The notes under the pieces: model-generated
Databases searched by the model: none
Told to the model about the DNA's origin: nothing
What the model saw: only the letters and a program-made list of their open reading frames with translations
Part shown: positions 24,702 to 34,046 of the stretch, in pieces
Position numbering within the stretch: the first letter of the stretch is position 1
How the letters are laid out: every line of letters begins with the position of its first letter
Origin: SAR202 cluster bacterium bin90
GTDB lineage: Bacteria; Chloroflexota; Dehalococcoidia; Lucifugimonadales; JADFKI01
DNA: 64,000 bases
Direction of reading: 5' to 3'
NCBI GenBank assembly: GCA_002238855.1
Contig: MPND01000003.1
Location: 62,001 to 126,000, forward strand
Program-made: the position numbers and the translations under genes

Positions 24702-26738
24702 TTACAGGAAGAGCGGGGCAAACACCAGCGCGACTATTGACATCAACTTAATGAGGATGTTCAGCGCAGGGCCGGACGTGTCCTTGAACGGATCGCCTAC
24801 GGTGTCACCCACGACAGCCGCGTCGTGCTGAACTGATCCCTTGCCGCCGAGGTTGCCAGCCTCAATATACTTCTTGGCATTGTCCCATGCGCCGCCTGCG
24901 TTCGCCATCATGATGGCAAGCAGGAAGCCAGTGGCAATTGCGCCGATGAGCAGCCCACCCAACGCTGCCGCACCCAGAATTATGCCGACCAGTACAGGCA
25001 CGATAACTGCGAGGAGACCCGGGACGACCATCTCCTTCATCGCGCCGTTCGTGCTGATGGCGACCGCCCGCGCGTAGTCCGCCTCTGCGGTGCCTTCCAG
25101 CAGTCCGGTAATCTCGCGGAACTGTCGGCGCACCTCCTCGACCATCGCGCCTGCCGCCCTACCCACAGCCTGCATCGTAAGCGCAGCAAAGAGGAAGGGC
25201 ATCATGGCGCCAATTATGAGCCCCATCAGCACTTTTACTTCCAGCAAGCTGAAATCCGCCCTGTCGATTCCAACGGCAACCGCGTACGCCGCCATCAGAC
25301 CCAGTGCGGTTAGGACTGCAGAGCCAATAGCAAAGCCCTTGCCTGTTGCGGCAGTGGTGTTGCCCAGAGAATCCAGCGCGTCTGTGCGTTCACGCACGGC
25401 CGGGTCAAGGTGCGCTTGCTCGGCGATGCCGCCTGCGTTGTCGGCAACGGGTCCGTAAGCGTCGGTAGCAAGCGTGATCCCGAGCGTGGAGAGCATCCCT
25501 ACGGCTGCGAGCGCTACTCCATAAGTGCCTGCGAACCAATAGGTCAGGCCCATCGCGGCGACAATTACTATGCCGGGGATGACCGTGCTTAGCATTCCAA
25601 GCCCCAAGCCACCGATCATAATCGTCGCCGGGCCTGTTTCCGCCTGTTCGGCGAGTCGCTTTGTCGGGCTGAACTCGAAGGATGTGTAATATTCAGAGGA
25701 TGTGCCTATGATCTGGCCTGCAACCAGACCAATGAGGACTACCCAGAACAGACTGAAGTCCAGTCCCAGCATGTAGATCGCAATGCCAGTGCCAATCAGT
25801 ACTAGCGCCCCCGCTGCCAGAATGCCGGTTCGCAGCGACCACAGCAGTTTGCCCATGTCAGCGTCTTCGCCGGTTCGTACCAGGAATGTCCCCAGAATTG
25901 CGGCTCCGATACCTATTGTGGCTACAAGAATCGGTAGAAGCAACTTAGGGTCATTCCAGCCTTCAACAGAACTCGCAAGCCCAAGCGCTGCTACGCCAAG
26001 CGCAATCGTGGCGATGATCGAGCCTACATAGCTCTCGAACAGGTCCGCGCCCATGCCAGCTACGTCCCCGACATTGTCGCCGACATTGTCTGCGACGGTG
26101 GCGGGATTGCGAGGATCGTCCTCGGGAATACCTTGCTCAACCTTGCCTACAAGGTCCGCGCCCACATCAGCAGCCTTGGTGTAGATGCCGCCACCCACCC
26201 TGGCGAATAGTGCAATGGACGATGCACCGAATCCGAAACCAGCCACCACGGTTATGTCCCTAAAGATGAAATACAGAATGGATACGCCCAACAGGCCGAT
26301 TCCAACGACCGATATGCCCATCACAGTGCCGCTGTTGAATGCCACTCGAAGCGCCGGGTTCAGTCCCTGCATTGCCTTGACGGCTGTTCGCGTGTTGGCG
26401 CGGACTGCGATGCTCATGCCTATGTAACCCGCTAAGCCTGAGCCAATCGCGCCCACGAGGTAGGAGAGCGCCGTGCCGGGAAAGCCTCCGCCCCCTCCAA
26501 CTCTGCCCGTCACATCGAAGTCGATGAAGACCGCGAGAATGATGGCAATCACCACGACGAATACTGCCAAGAGCGTGTATTCTCGGCGCAGGAACGCATT
26601 TGCGCCCTCTTGTATGGCGCGCCCAATGAACTGGATTTCCTCGCTGCCAGGGTCTTGACGCGTAACATTCATCGCTAGGATCAGCGCGAACACAAGGGCG
26701 ACGATACCAGCCACCACGGCGAGAAGTATTATCTCCAC
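24702..26738 (-). CDS. hppA: Membrane-bound ion-translocating pyrophosphatase
   Basis: 678 aa from a GTG at 26738 with GGAGG 5 bases upstream. It couples hydrolysis of pyrophosphate to pumping of H+ (or Na+) across the membrane through about 16 helices. The PPi-binding motifs [11 protein letters not shown] and [19 protein letters not shown] are intact. The [16 protein letters not shown] segment has Ala where K+-independent enzymes have Lys, which marks a K+-dependent form; these include H+ and Na+ pumps, and the ion cannot be assigned by eye. It has its own promoter and terminator. Confidence 0.96.
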   Translation of the reverse strand: MEIILLAVVAGIVALVFALILAMNVTRQDPGSEEIQFIGRAIQEGANAFLRREYTLLAVFVVVIAIILAVFIDFDVTGRVGGGGGFPGTALSYLVGAIGSGLAGYIGMSIAVRANTRTAVKAMQGLNPALRVAFNSGTVMGISVVGIGLLGVSILYFIFRDITVVAGFGFGASSIALFARVGGGIYTKAADVGADLVGKVEQGIPEDDPRNPATVADNVGDNVGDVAGMGADLFESYVGSIIATIALGVAALGLASSVEGWNDPKLLLPILVATIGIGAAILGTFLVRTGEDADMGKLLWSLRTGILAAGALVLIGTGIAIYMLGLDFSLFWVVLIGLVAGQIIGTSSEYYTSFEFSPTKRLAEQAETGPATIMIGGLGLGMLSTVIPGIVIVAAMGLTYWFAGTYGVALAAVGMLSTLGITLATDAYGPVADNAGGIAEQAHLDPAVRERTDALDSLGNTTAATGKGFAIGSAVLTALGLMAAYAVAVGIDRADFSLLEVKVLMGLIIGAMMPFLFAALTMQAVGRAAGAMVEEVRRQFREITGLLEGTAEADYARAVAISTNGAMKEMVVPGLLAVIVPVLVGIILGAAALGGLLIGAIATGFLLAIMMANAGGAWDNAKKYIEAGNLGGKGSVQHDAAVVGDTVGDPFKDTSGPALNILIKLMSIVALVFAPLFL

Positions 26739-26820
26739 AGTTACCTCCACAAAAATGGTCTCCCCATTCTGGGAAGACCACATCTCTTATTGAATCGTTC
26801 TATGTTTCAAAGATGTAAAA

Positions 26821-26850
26821 AAAGTATCACAGCGCAAATGTCAAGGTCAA
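26821..26850 (-). promoter_or_regulatory. Probable hppA promoter
   Basis: On the minus strand TTGACC (26850-26845), an 18-bp spacer and TACTTT (26826-26821). A second TTGACA (26844-26839) overlaps the spacer. The hppA start is about 85 bases downstream. Confidence 0.4.
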
Positions 26851-26863
26851 GTTTGGTGTGCTC

Positions 26864-27523
26864 TTAGCCTACATCACCGCGCTCTGAAAGCAGGGCTTCA
26901 AGGCGCTGCTGGCGCAGGGCAACAGTGAGGTCTCCCCTGGTGCGCTCAAGGATGCCCCGCACCATGTCCGTGCTTCGTCGCAGACCTCGCGTAACGGCGT
27001 CAGGGAAGTCCATCGTCACAAGTATTGTATAAATCTCGTCCATCAATTCCAAAGTCTGCTCACAGCGACTGAAGTCGTCTCGACGCAGCCTGTCTAGGAT
27101 GAAGCGCCGTAGCTCTCCCACAGTGTCCGAGAGGCCGCCGAGATAGGCTGCCGCTCCGACCTGCAGTTCATCGGCCGTCGGCAATGGCCTATTCTCGATT
27201 AGGGCGAGCACCGCATTCGCCTCCACGTATTCTTTCAGGGCGTCCTGCACATACCCGGTAAAATAGACTTCTGGATGCTCGCTTAGCAGTATCCTCGACT
27301 CTTGCACGAGGGAGGACGCACTCTCTATGAGCTCGGACGCCCCGTCAAACTCCCCACGATGGATTGCACGTATAGAGTCGGCCGAGTGACGGATCATTTC
27401 GCGGGACAGGCGCAGCGCCCTCTCCCGCGCCCTGTCCGTGTCCGCGAGCGACTGACGTGTGGAGTCGGCGGTGCCTCGGAGCCGGCGTATGTGTTCCGTG
27501 TGTACTTCCAATGCTTCGGTCAA
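26864..27523 (-). CDS. Translin-family protein
   Basis: 219 aa, all helical by composition, from a TTG at 27523 with GGGGAG 6 bases before it (another TTG at 27544 is possible). The pattern RERALRLSREMIRHSADSIR followed by AIHRGEF, then FTGYVQDALKEYVEANAV, and the DTVGELRRFILDRLRRDD plus YTILVTMDFPDAVTRGLRRS segments match the prokaryotic translin group often seen in Archaea and Chloroflexota. Eukaryotic translins bind RNA/DNA and form rings; the prokaryotic role is not settled. It lies 27 bases from thiE and is probably co-transcribed. Confidence 0.8.
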   Translation of the reverse strand: MTEALEVHTEHIRRLRGTADSTRQSLADTDRARERALRLSREMIRHSADSIRAIHRGEFDGASELIESASSLVQESRILLSEHPEVYFTGYVQDALKEYVEANAVLALIENRPLPTADELQVGAAAYLGGLSDTVGELRRFILDRLRRDDFSRCEQTLELMDEIYTILVTMDFPDAVTRGLRRSTDMVRGILERTRGDLTVALRQQRLEALLSERGDVG

Positions 27524-27550
27524 TGACTTCTCCCCAGAATCCAAGGTGGG

Positions 27551-28216
27551 CTAACGGGCGCCCTCGATAAGTTCTACAAGCTCGGATGCCGCCCTCGCAG
27601 GGTCATCGGCGAATGTGACGGCGCTGACTACACAGATGCAATCCGCGCCAGCGCTGGCAACTTCAGCAATGTTTGCCGCATTTATGCCGCCTATTGCTAC
27701 AACTGGGGCAGTGACGGCCTGTTTCACATTGCGAATCATTTCTGCGCCGACCGCAGTCCGACCGCTCTTGCCCATCGTAGTGGTCGAAAACACGGCTCCG
27801 ACGGCAAGGTAGTCGGCGCCCTGCCCTTCCGATTCGAGGGCTTCTGCGGTGCCGTTGTTCGAGCGTCCAATTATCTGTTCGGGGGATAGTACGCGCCGAG
27901 CCTCACCTACGGGCAAATCAGTCTGTCCGACATGCAAGCCATGTGCCTCCGAAAGAAGCGCAATGTCCGCATCATCATTGACTATGAAGAGCGCGTCATG
28001 CCGGTCACAGAGCTCCCTAATCCGGCGGGCGACATCCAGAATTTCGCCCTTGTCCCGTGTCTTGTCGCGAAGCTGAATTACGCTGGCTCCCCCAAGGAGC
28101 GATGCCTTCGCAATCTCGATTACATCTCTGCCTCTCGTGGCTTCGGGATCAACGATCACATACAAGCCACGGATCTTCTCGATGCGCTTACGGTACGATT
28201 CGTTAGATGAGCTCAT
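27551..28216 (-). CDS. thiE: Thiamine phosphate synthase
   Basis: 221 aa, with GAGGA before the ATG. It joins HMP-pyrophosphate and the thiazole phosphate to thiamine phosphate. The TIM-barrel motifs are complete: GLYVIVDPE, GGASVIQLRDK, FIVNDDADIALLSEAHGLHV, GRSNN, DYLAVGAVFSTTTM, and VVAIGGINAANI. The N-terminal 17 residues are a helical addition. No TPP riboswitch precedes it (the upstream gap is only about 80 bases). Together with tenA at 5.7 kb it shows at least partial thiamine synthesis and salvage. Confidence 0.95.
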   Translation of the reverse strand: MSSSNESYRKRIEKIRGLYVIVDPEATRGRDVIEIAKASLLGGASVIQLRDKTRDKGEILDVARRIRELCDRHDALFIVNDDADIALLSEAHGLHVGQTDLPVGEARRVLSPEQIIGRSNNGTAEALESEGQGADYLAVGAVFSTTTMGKSGRTAVGAEMIRNVKQAVTAPVVAIGGINAANIAEVASAGADCICVVSAVTFADDPARAASELVELIEGAR

Positions 28217-28298
28217 AGTTCCTCAGTGGATTCAGATAAAGGCATATAGTTACCAGTTGACAGTCGAAATTGTAGCATGAAGGACAGGACGTCGGATC

Positions 28299-28664
28299 TT
28301 ACATCTCAACTGCATTGGGGATCACATCCAGTCTCGAAACACCGTCATTGCGGTCAATCTCGACAGCTACAATATCAATGCGCCAGTGGCGTTCCCACTT
28401 GCCGGATGCATCGAGGTAGGCGTGCGCTGCAGCGAGCATTCCGTGCCGCTTCTTCGATGTAATGGACTCTTCAGGTATTCCCATGCCTTTGCCTCGCCGC
28501 GTGCGAACTTCCACGAATACAAGCGTACCCTCATGTTCGGCAACGATGTCGATTTCATTCCTGCCACAGCGAACATTCGAGCCGAGGACGGAATATCCAA
28601 TTGACACCAGATGCCGGCGAGCTGCCAATTCTCCCAACTTGCCCGTCTCATTGCGGGAATTCAC
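28299..28664 (-). CDS. YraN/UPF0102 family protein
   Basis: 121 aa from a GTG at 28664 whose GTGA overlaps the rnhB stop. It has the nuclease-like core of the family: GKLGELAARRHL, NEIDIVAEHEGTLVFVEVRT and KKRHGMLAAAHAYL, corresponding to the D-ExK site of Holliday-junction-resolvase-like folds. The cellular role is unknown. Its position after rnhB is a very common arrangement in bacteria. Confidence 0.9.
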   Translation of the reverse strand: MNSRNETGKLGELAARRHLVSIGYSVLGSNVRCGRNEIDIVAEHEGTLVFVEVRTRRGKGMGIPEESITSKKRHGMLAAAHAYLDASGKWERHWRIDIVAVEIDRNDGVSRLDVIPNAVEM

Positions 28665-29299
28665 AGGAGTGTCCCAGTCAGCCGCCTGACAGGAGCAAAT
28701 GTGAAGCGATGTACCTCGCAAGGGCCAATATTTTCAAGGCCCTTCAAGTGCTGGCGAGTACCGTAACCTTTGTGCTGAGCAAAGCCGTAGCCGGGGTATT
28801 CCACATCGAGATCGCGCATCAGCGAGTCGCGGGTCACCTTGGCGACGATGGACGCTGCGGCAATCGACAGGCACTTGGCATCGCCCTTGATGATTGAACG
28901 CTGGGGAATATCAACATCGGGCAAAAAGATTGCATCCAGCAGCAGGAACTGCGGTCGGATTGGCAATGCGTCTATCGCCCTGGCCATAGCTGTCCGCGTC
29001 GCTTCGATGATGCCAAGTGCGTCGATTTCCCCTGGACTTGCCACTCCGGTCGCCATCAGGACAGGCGCATCCTGCATGCGCTGCAACGAGAGTTCGCGCT
29101 GGCGGGGTGTGAGACGTTTGCTATCCCGTACTCCAAGCAACCACTCGCCACTGGGATGAACGGGCAATATCGCCGCACCTGCAACGACGGGACCGGCAAG
29201 GCTTCCGCGTCCGGCTTCGTCCACTCCGGCAACTATGCCGTATCCCTGTTCAAGCAGTGCGGCTTCTTCTTCGTAGGTCGGTGCTGCGTCCACAGGCAT
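28661..29299 (-). CDS. rnhB: Ribonuclease HII
   Basis: 212 aa. It cuts the RNA strand of RNA-DNA hybrids and single ribonucleotides in DNA. The acidic site is intact: Asp-Glu in GVDEAGRGSLAGPVVAGA, Asp in GVRDSKRLTPRQRE, and a further Asp in LLLDAIFLPD. SIAAASIVAKVTRD is the C-terminal family motif. It overlaps yraN and follows the DinB-like gene by 5 bases, in one minus-strand transcription unit from mnmA. Confidence 0.96.
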   Translation of the reverse strand: MPVDAAPTYEEEAALLEQGYGIVAGVDEAGRGSLAGPVVAGAAILPVHPSGEWLLGVRDSKRLTPRQRELSLQRMQDAPVLMATGVASPGEIDALGIIEATRTAMARAIDALPIRPQFLLLDAIFLPDVDIPQRSIIKGDAKCLSIAAASIVAKVTRDSLMRDLDVEYPGYGFAQHKGYGTRQHLKGLENIGPCEVHRFTFAPVRRLTGTLL

Positions 29300-29304
29300 C
29301 GTGG

Positions 29305-29814
29305 TTAGCTCTCGAAGCCGCGCTGAAGCCCGCGAATGTAGGCTACCTGCCCCGCATGCTGCGCTTCCTCTACCACGATGTGCTTGAGAGTGTCGCCCAT
29401 TGGGTATTCAGGCCGCCTCGGATTGGGAAGGCTTGTAAGATCTTCCTCCGAGAGTGAATCTATGAATTCGAACAACTCGACACGGACTGCGCGGTAATAT
29501 TCCATCAAAACCTCAACTGAGAATTCTGGAAGATTCGTCACCTGCTCCGCACTGAAACGATAGCCGTTTTCGCTTTCGGCGATGCCAAGCCTCTCACCCC
29601 AGCCGCCGCGCTCCCAGATTTCCTGGCGTCGCAGGATGGCGCGGTTTAGCAGCGTATCTTCTACGCGAGCCATGTGCCAGACAATGAAGTCGATGTGATT
29701 GGCTTCAGGCGAAGGCTGATAGCGCCTCTCCTGTGGTGTGAGACCTTCTAACGCGTTTCCTAACGCTTCCGAATATTCGGTCATCTGGGATTTAAGAATG
29801 TCTCTGAAGTCCAT
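29305..29814 (-). CDS. DinB-family protein
   Basis: 169 aa forming a four-helix DinB/YfiT-like bundle. Three histidines fit the usual metal site: the His in DFIVWHMARVEDTLL and two in GDTLKHIVVEEAQHAGQ. Members are metal-dependent thiol transferases or of unknown role. The start codon directly follows the mnmA stop (TAGATG), so translation is coupled. Confidence 0.87.
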   Translation of the reverse strand: MDFRDILKSQMTEYSEALGNALEGLTPQERRYQPSPEANHIDFIVWHMARVEDTLLNRAILRRQEIWERGGWGERLGIAESENGYRFSAEQVTNLPEFSVEVLMEYYRAVRVELFEFIDSLSEEDLTSLPNPRRPEYPMGDTLKHIVVEEAQHAGQVAYIRGLQRGFES

Positions 29815-30927
29815 CTATCGCCTTCCAGTGAGCACTTCGAGCGGGGCCGGCTCTTCGATTTCAATAATGCCTCCACCGATTATTTCCTCTCCCCGGTAGA
29901 ATGTAACTGCTTGACCCGGAGTAACGGCCCTCTGCGGCTCTAGAAAGTTCAATTCTGCCCAATCGCCGCGTGGTGTCAGGGTTGCGAGCGCCTCGCTCGC
30001 CTTGTATCGAATCTTTGCCGTGATCTCAGTCGGCTCGTCCGGTGGTTCGCCCGCCAAGTAGTTGATTCGAGATGCCCAGAGATGAGTACGCATCAGATCG
30101 TCGTGGCTTCCGAGCACTACACGGTTTGATACTGCGTCGATGGATGTAACATACATTGGCTCACCCGTGTTGCCCTGTAAACCCAAGCCCCTACGCTGCC
30201 CGATGGTGAAGTACTGGATGCCAGGATGTGTCCCGAGTACCTTGCCACTTGCGTCAACCAACTCGCCTGGCTTGGGTGTCACCCGCTCGCCAACGAACTT
30301 ACGGTAGTCGCCATCCGGAATGAAGCAGATCTCCTGGCTATCAGGTTTGTCTGCTACGGGCAGGCCGGCATCGGCAGCGATTCGGCGGATGTCGCTCTTC
30401 GGAAATTCGCCAACCGGCAGCAGCAGTCTCTTTAGCTCAGGCTGGCGTAGGGTGAAGAGAACATACGACTGATCCTTGCTTGCGTCGATGCCCTTTAGCA
30501 GCCTAGCGCGCTCGCCATCTCTGCACACGCGAGCGTAGTGACCGGTGGCGATGTAATCGGCGTCCATGAAGAGCGCGCGACGAAGCAAGAAGTCGAACTT
30601 GATCTTATCGTTGCAAGCGAGGCAGGGATGTGGCGTTCGTCCACGGTCATACTCGCGCACGAAGTAGTCAATTACATACTGCTGGAACTCGCGCTCGAAG
30701 TTTATGTAGTAATGGCGCGCGCCAATTGCATCGCACACGCGGCGCGCGTCCTGCACATCCTCCACCGAGCAGCACCGCTTATTCAGCGGGGCGGAGGATT
30801 CGTCCTCGACGGACCAGAGGCGCATCGTCACCCCAACGACATCATACCCCTGCTGCTTCAGAAGCAGGGCTGCCACGGAGGAGTCCACTCCCCCGCTCAT
30901 GGCGACTACGACACGCTTATTGCTCAT
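29815..30927 (-). CDS. mnmA: tRNA-specific 2-thiouridylase MnmA
   Basis: 370 aa. It places sulfur on U34 of tRNA-Lys/Glu/Gln, using ATP and a persulfide relay. Motifs are the PP-loop SGGVDSSVAALLLK, the first catalytic Cys in PCLACNDKIKFD, the second in SQEICFIPDGDY, and YFTIGQRRGLG. Full length. It heads the mnmA-dinB-rnhB-yraN run. Confidence 0.97.
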   Translation of the reverse strand: MSNKRVVVAMSGGVDSSVAALLLKQQGYDVVGVTMRLWSVEDESSAPLNKRCCSVEDVQDARRVCDAIGARHYYINFEREFQQYVIDYFVREYDRGRTPHPCLACNDKIKFDFLLRRALFMDADYIATGHYARVCRDGERARLLKGIDASKDQSYVLFTLRQPELKRLLLPVGEFPKSDIRRIAADAGLPVADKPDSQEICFIPDGDYRKFVGERVTPKPGELVDASGKVLGTHPGIQYFTIGQRRGLGLQGNTGEPMYVTSIDAVSNRVVLGSHDDLMRTHLWASRINYLAGEPPDEPTEITAKIRYKASEALATLTPRGDWAELNFLEPQRAVTPGQAVTFYRGEEIIGGGIIEIEEPAPLEVLTGRR

Positions 30928-31064
30928 GAAAAGAGCGTAACATACGGTGTTGGGGCGTTCAATGAATTCTAACGCAGTCGCTGAGATCTGGAGTCAAGGA
31001 TCGCATTCCCTGCATCCCTTTCAAGGCCTAAATGGGATTTGCTGGAGGGCGACCTTCCCTCTCG

Positions 31065-31093
31065 TTGACCTTGAAATGACTCAATTCTATAAT
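31065..31093 (+). promoter_or_regulatory. Consensus promoter of rsfS, apparently leaderless
   Basis: TTGACC (31065-31070), an exact 17-bp spacer and TATAAT (31088-31093). Transcription would start about 7 bases later, at or next to the rsfS ATG at 31101, leaving no room for a ribosome site. Confidence 0.65.
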
Positions 31094-31100
31094 ACAGGTT

Positions 31101-31463
31101 ATGACACAACATACAAAAATGGCGCCGCTTGATTGCGCCCGCTATGCCGCGGATGTCGCCTCGGACAAACTGGCGTCAGACATAGTAATGCTGGATATTG
31201 GCGAAATAAGCGACTTCGCCGACTACTTCGTGATCCTCAGCGTCGAGTCAACGCGACAGATGCGCGCGATTGTTGAAGACTTGGAGCACGCGCTCGAGGA
31301 AAAGGGAGGCGTGCGGCACCATCGAGAGGGTACGCCTGAATCCGGGTGGATGCTGCTCGATTTTGGCGATGTCGTTATCCACGTTTTCGGTACCGAAGAG
31401 CGGCAGTTCTATGATCTGGAATCTGCATGGGCAGAAGCCGCTGAGCTGGTTAGGATTCTATAA
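31101..31463 (+). CDS. rsfS: Ribosomal silencing factor RsfS
   Basis: 120 aa, normal length. RsfS binds ribosomal protein L14 and blocks joining of the subunits when nutrients are short. Family motifs are LDIGEISDFADYFVILS, STRQMRAIVEDLE, GWMLLDFGDVVIHVF and REFYDLE-like RQFYDLESAW. The ATG lies directly at the predicted transcription start. A second ATG at 31119 also lacks a ribosome site. The 3' end overlaps the convergent ndk by 14 bases. Confidence 0.95.
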   Translation: MTQHTKMAPLDCARYAADVASDKLASDIVMLDIGEISDFADYFVILSVESTRQMRAIVEDLEHALEEKGGVRHHREGTPESGWMLLDFGDVVIHVFGTEERQFYDLESAWAEAAELVRIL

Positions 31464-31902
31464 TCCAGTCGTCCACGCCTCGCTCGTAGTCGATGATCTC
31501 GCCTTTGCCAAAGAACAGAGCAAGCTCTGTTTCGGCCGATTCAGGCGAATCGGATCCATGTATGAGATTCATGCTGATCGTTAGCCCGAAGTCGCCGCGG
31601 ATCGTGCCCGGCGATGCCTCGACGGGATTGGTCGCACCCATCGTGGACCGCACCACGTCCACAGCGTTCTCCCCTTCAACGGCAATGGCTATCAGGGGGG
31701 ACGATGTGATGAAATCGACCAATCCCTCGAAAAACGGCTTGTCCACGTGTGCACCATAGTGTCGGTGCGCGAGTTCCTGCGTGACATGAATCATCTTCAA
31801 GCCGACAAGTTTCAAACCGCGCCTTTCAAGCCGAGCAATAATATCTCCACTGAGGCCGCGCTGCACGGCGTCCGGCTTTATTAGTACCAAGGTTCTCTGC
31901 AT
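31450..31902 (-). CDS. ndk: Nucleoside-diphosphate kinase
   Basis: 150 aa from the ATG at 31902, where the family sequence begins (MQRTLVLIKPDAVQRGL). An ATG at 31926 overlaps the tsaB stop (ATGA) and would add 8 residues, so it may be the coupled start. It balances NTP pools by phosphotransfer through the His in NLIHGSDSPESAETE. Other motifs are RGLKLVGLKMI and MGATNPVEASPGTIRGDFG. Confidence 0.96.
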   Translation of the reverse strand: MQRTLVLIKPDAVQRGLSGDIIARLERRGLKLVGLKMIHVTQELAHRHYGAHVDKPFFEGLVDFITSSPLIAIAVEGENAVDVVRSTMGATNPVEASPGTIRGDFGLTISMNLIHGSDSPESAETELALFFGKGEIIDYERGVDDWIIES

Positions 31903-31922
31903 CTTTACTGAACGCTCCTGTT

Positions 31923-32597
31923 TCATCTGTTTCGCCAAGTGCGATTGGCCATGTTAACTTGCGAGCTCCGTAGGTAGAGTGGTTCGAGCGTCATCGCGTC
32001 GGCGATCTTCCCTTGCTGCAACTGCTCATAACCCAGCGATGCCAGCACGCCAGCACGCCGAGTCGGTCCCTGAGTTTCCGCTACCACGACTCCGGGTTCA
32101 CTGTCCAGCAACTCAGCTACCTGTGACACACCTTCCCCACAGAAAATCGAGTCTGGGGATACTGAAGCAAGCAGTTCTTCATGCGCGACCACCCTGTAGG
32201 CGGGCTCTGACGAATCCTTGAATTCACCGAGATAGACTCTCGTCCTTCCCGCGCCGATGAGCGCGCAGACGGTACTGCCAAGTCCGAGATATGGCTGTGC
32301 TTCGATATTGAGAGTTCCAACCGATACCAGGGGAATCTCAAGGGACATCGCCATTGACTTTGCCGTACTCATCCCGACCCGCAGCGCGCTGAATCCCCCT
32401 GGACCTGATGCGATGCAGATAGCTTCAAGGTCACTGACAGAGATGTCCAATCGTCTCAGCAGGCTGATAATGCTGGGGGTCAATTCGACTGAGTGATTTC
32501 TGTCCGAGCGCCAGGTCAGTTCAGCCGCTAGTTCTCCATTATTGGACATGCCAATCGAGGCGAAGCGTGTGGATGTGTCAATAGCGAGTTCCATCAA
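31923..32597 (-). CDS. tsaB: tRNA threonylcarbamoyladenosine biosynthesis protein TsaB
   Basis: 224 aa. TsaB is the Gcp-like partner of TsaD in the t6A37 tRNA modification. The N-terminal ASKHA domain shows LAIDTSTRFASIGM, SVELTPSIISLL and the hallmark ASGPGGFSALRVGMSTAKSM. Its ATG overlaps the tsaE stop by 4 bases, and tsaE-tsaB-ndk reads as one unit. tsaC and tsaD are not in the window. Confidence 0.94.
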   Translation of the reverse strand: MMELAIDTSTRFASIGMSNNGELAAELTWRSDRNHSVELTPSIISLLRRLDISVSDLEAICIASGPGGFSALRVGMSTAKSMAMSLEIPLVSVGTLNIEAQPYLGLGSTVCALIGAGRTRVYLGEFKDSSEPAYRVVAHEELLASVSPDSIFCGEGVSQVAELLDSEPGVVVAETQGPTRRAGVLASLGYEQLQQGKIADAMTLEPLYLRSSQVNMANRTWRNR

Positions 32598-33127
32598 TTT
32601 GCCTCGCCTTGGGTTGATTCGAATTCATTCGCGTCTGCGAGCCGACTGAATCGCTTGGTCAGTGCATCGATAACGCTAGAATATCGAGATGATTCCGCGC
32701 TGACTTTGAGGACGCGGCTTTGGTCTCCAATGTGTTCAATATGGACGCTGATGTGATCGCCGACAAATGCTTCGGTTCCCTTGTCGGCCCACTCGACCAC
32801 GCACACGCCATCTCCCAGAAAGTAGTCATCAAGTCCGAGGTCGACAACTTCGTCTAAGCTGTCCAGACGGTACAGATCCATGTGGTAGAGCGTCAGTCGT
32901 GCTGGATACTCGCATATAAGGACGAAAGTCGGGCTACGGGCATACTCGACTCCTCCAAGACCCCAAAGGATTCCTTGCGTGAGGCATGTCTTTCCAGCAC
33001 CAAGATCGCCGGTCAGAAGGAAAACATCGCCTGCATCGGCATATTCGCCAAGCAACCTGCCGATGTCCTGGGTCTGTTCGGGGCCGGAGGTCGTGAGGGT
33101 GACGGTCTGTTGATTTTCGGAGTTCAC
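32594..33127 (-). CDS. tsaE: tRNA threonylcarbamoyladenosine biosynthesis ATPase TsaE
   Basis: 177 aa from a GTG at 33127; a TTG at 33157 would add 10 residues, and neither has a clear ribosome site. Walker A is FLLTGDLGAGKTCLTQG, followed by SPTFVLICEYPARLTLYHMD with the family Asp/Tyr, and VVEWADKG. It drives the TsaB-TsaD cycle in t6A synthesis. About 30 extra residues at the C-terminus (from LTKRFSRL) are poorly conserved in the family. Confidence 0.93.
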   Translation of the reverse strand: MNSENQQTVTLTTSGPEQTQDIGRLLGEYADAGDVFLLTGDLGAGKTCLTQGILWGLGGVEYARSPTFVLICEYPARLTLYHMDLYRLDSLDEVVDLGLDDYFLGDGVCVVEWADKGTEAFVGDHISVHIEHIGDQSRVLKVSAESSRYSSVIDALTKRFSRLADANEFESTQGEAN

Positions 33128-33289
33128 AGGATTTCGGTCAGGCCCGCCTAAGGGCAATCAGCGGTGTATCATGTAATTTCAAGTCGCACTCGCGCGGGTT
33201 ATCGGCCGCGCAATTCGCCCAAGACAGGATAACAGAACGCGGCTCGTGCAGGTAAGTAAATTTGCGTTCAGGAGGTTGCCTAGGACAGG

Positions 33290-34021
33290 ATGAAGGCGCT
33301 AATAGTCTCGGATATCCACAGCAACAAGGATGCGTTCCAGGCAGTAATCGAGAACGCGCAACTTCACGGCGGCTTCGAAGAGATATGGTCGCTTGGAGAC
33401 CTTGTGGGCTATGGACCGGAGCCATCAGCCTGCATTGAGCTGCTGTGCTCCTATCCACACAGCGCAGTCGCGGGCAACCACGACCTTGCCGCGACCGGCA
33501 ACCTGTCGCTGGATCGATTCAATCCCTACGCTGCAGCTGCAAACCGCTGGACTGCCGCGCAGTTGACAGTGGACCAGGCAGAATTCCTTGGAGAACTACC
33601 GCTTACACTGGAAATCGATGAGTTCACGCTTGCCCACGGCAGCCCGCGTGACCCAATCTGGGAGTATCTGATCACGGAAGAAGCCGCAATTGCCTGCTTC
33701 ACGCATATTGAGACATATTGGTGCCTCGTGGGACACTCCCACATGCCATTTCTGTGCATTCCTCGCGCTGACGGCGCATCATTCATGGCATTCCCGGAGG
33801 GCAGATCAATTCAGCTAGACGAAGGCGCGCTGATCGTCAACCCGGGCTCTGTAGGTCAGCCGCGTGACGGCGATCCAAGGGCGAGTTATGTCCTCTATGA
33901 CGACGAGGCACAGACGATTCAGCATCATCGGGTTGTCTACGACTTTGCTGCCACACAGGAGAAGATGCGGTTGAATTCTCTTCCTGATTACCTGATTGAC
34001 CGACTTGCGGCAGGCAGGTAG
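33290..34021 (+). CDS. Metallophosphoesterase (YfcE/DevT-like)
   Basis: 243 aa. Calcineurin-like motifs are ALIVSDIHSNKDAF (D-x-H), SLGDLVGYGPEP (GD), AVAGNHDLA (GNHD), LAHGSPRD, and VGHSHMPF (GHxH), giving a complete two-metal site. The substrate is unknown; close families are serine/threonine phosphatases and small phosphodiesterases. It stands alone between the tsa genes and an unknown gene. Confidence 0.92.
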   Translation: MKALIVSDIHSNKDAFQAVIENAQLHGGFEEIWSLGDLVGYGPEPSACIELLCSYPHSAVAGNHDLAATGNLSLDRFNPYAAAANRWTAAQLTVDQAEFLGELPLTLEIDEFTLAHGSPRDPIWEYLITEEAAIACFTHIETYWCLVGHSHMPFLCIPRADGASFMAFPEGRSIQLDEGALIVNPGSVGQPRDGDPRASYVLYDDEAQTIQHHRVVYDFAATQEKMRLNSLPDYLIDRLAAGR

Positions 34022-34046
34022 TCCACGCGTTCAGTACTAGCATCCC

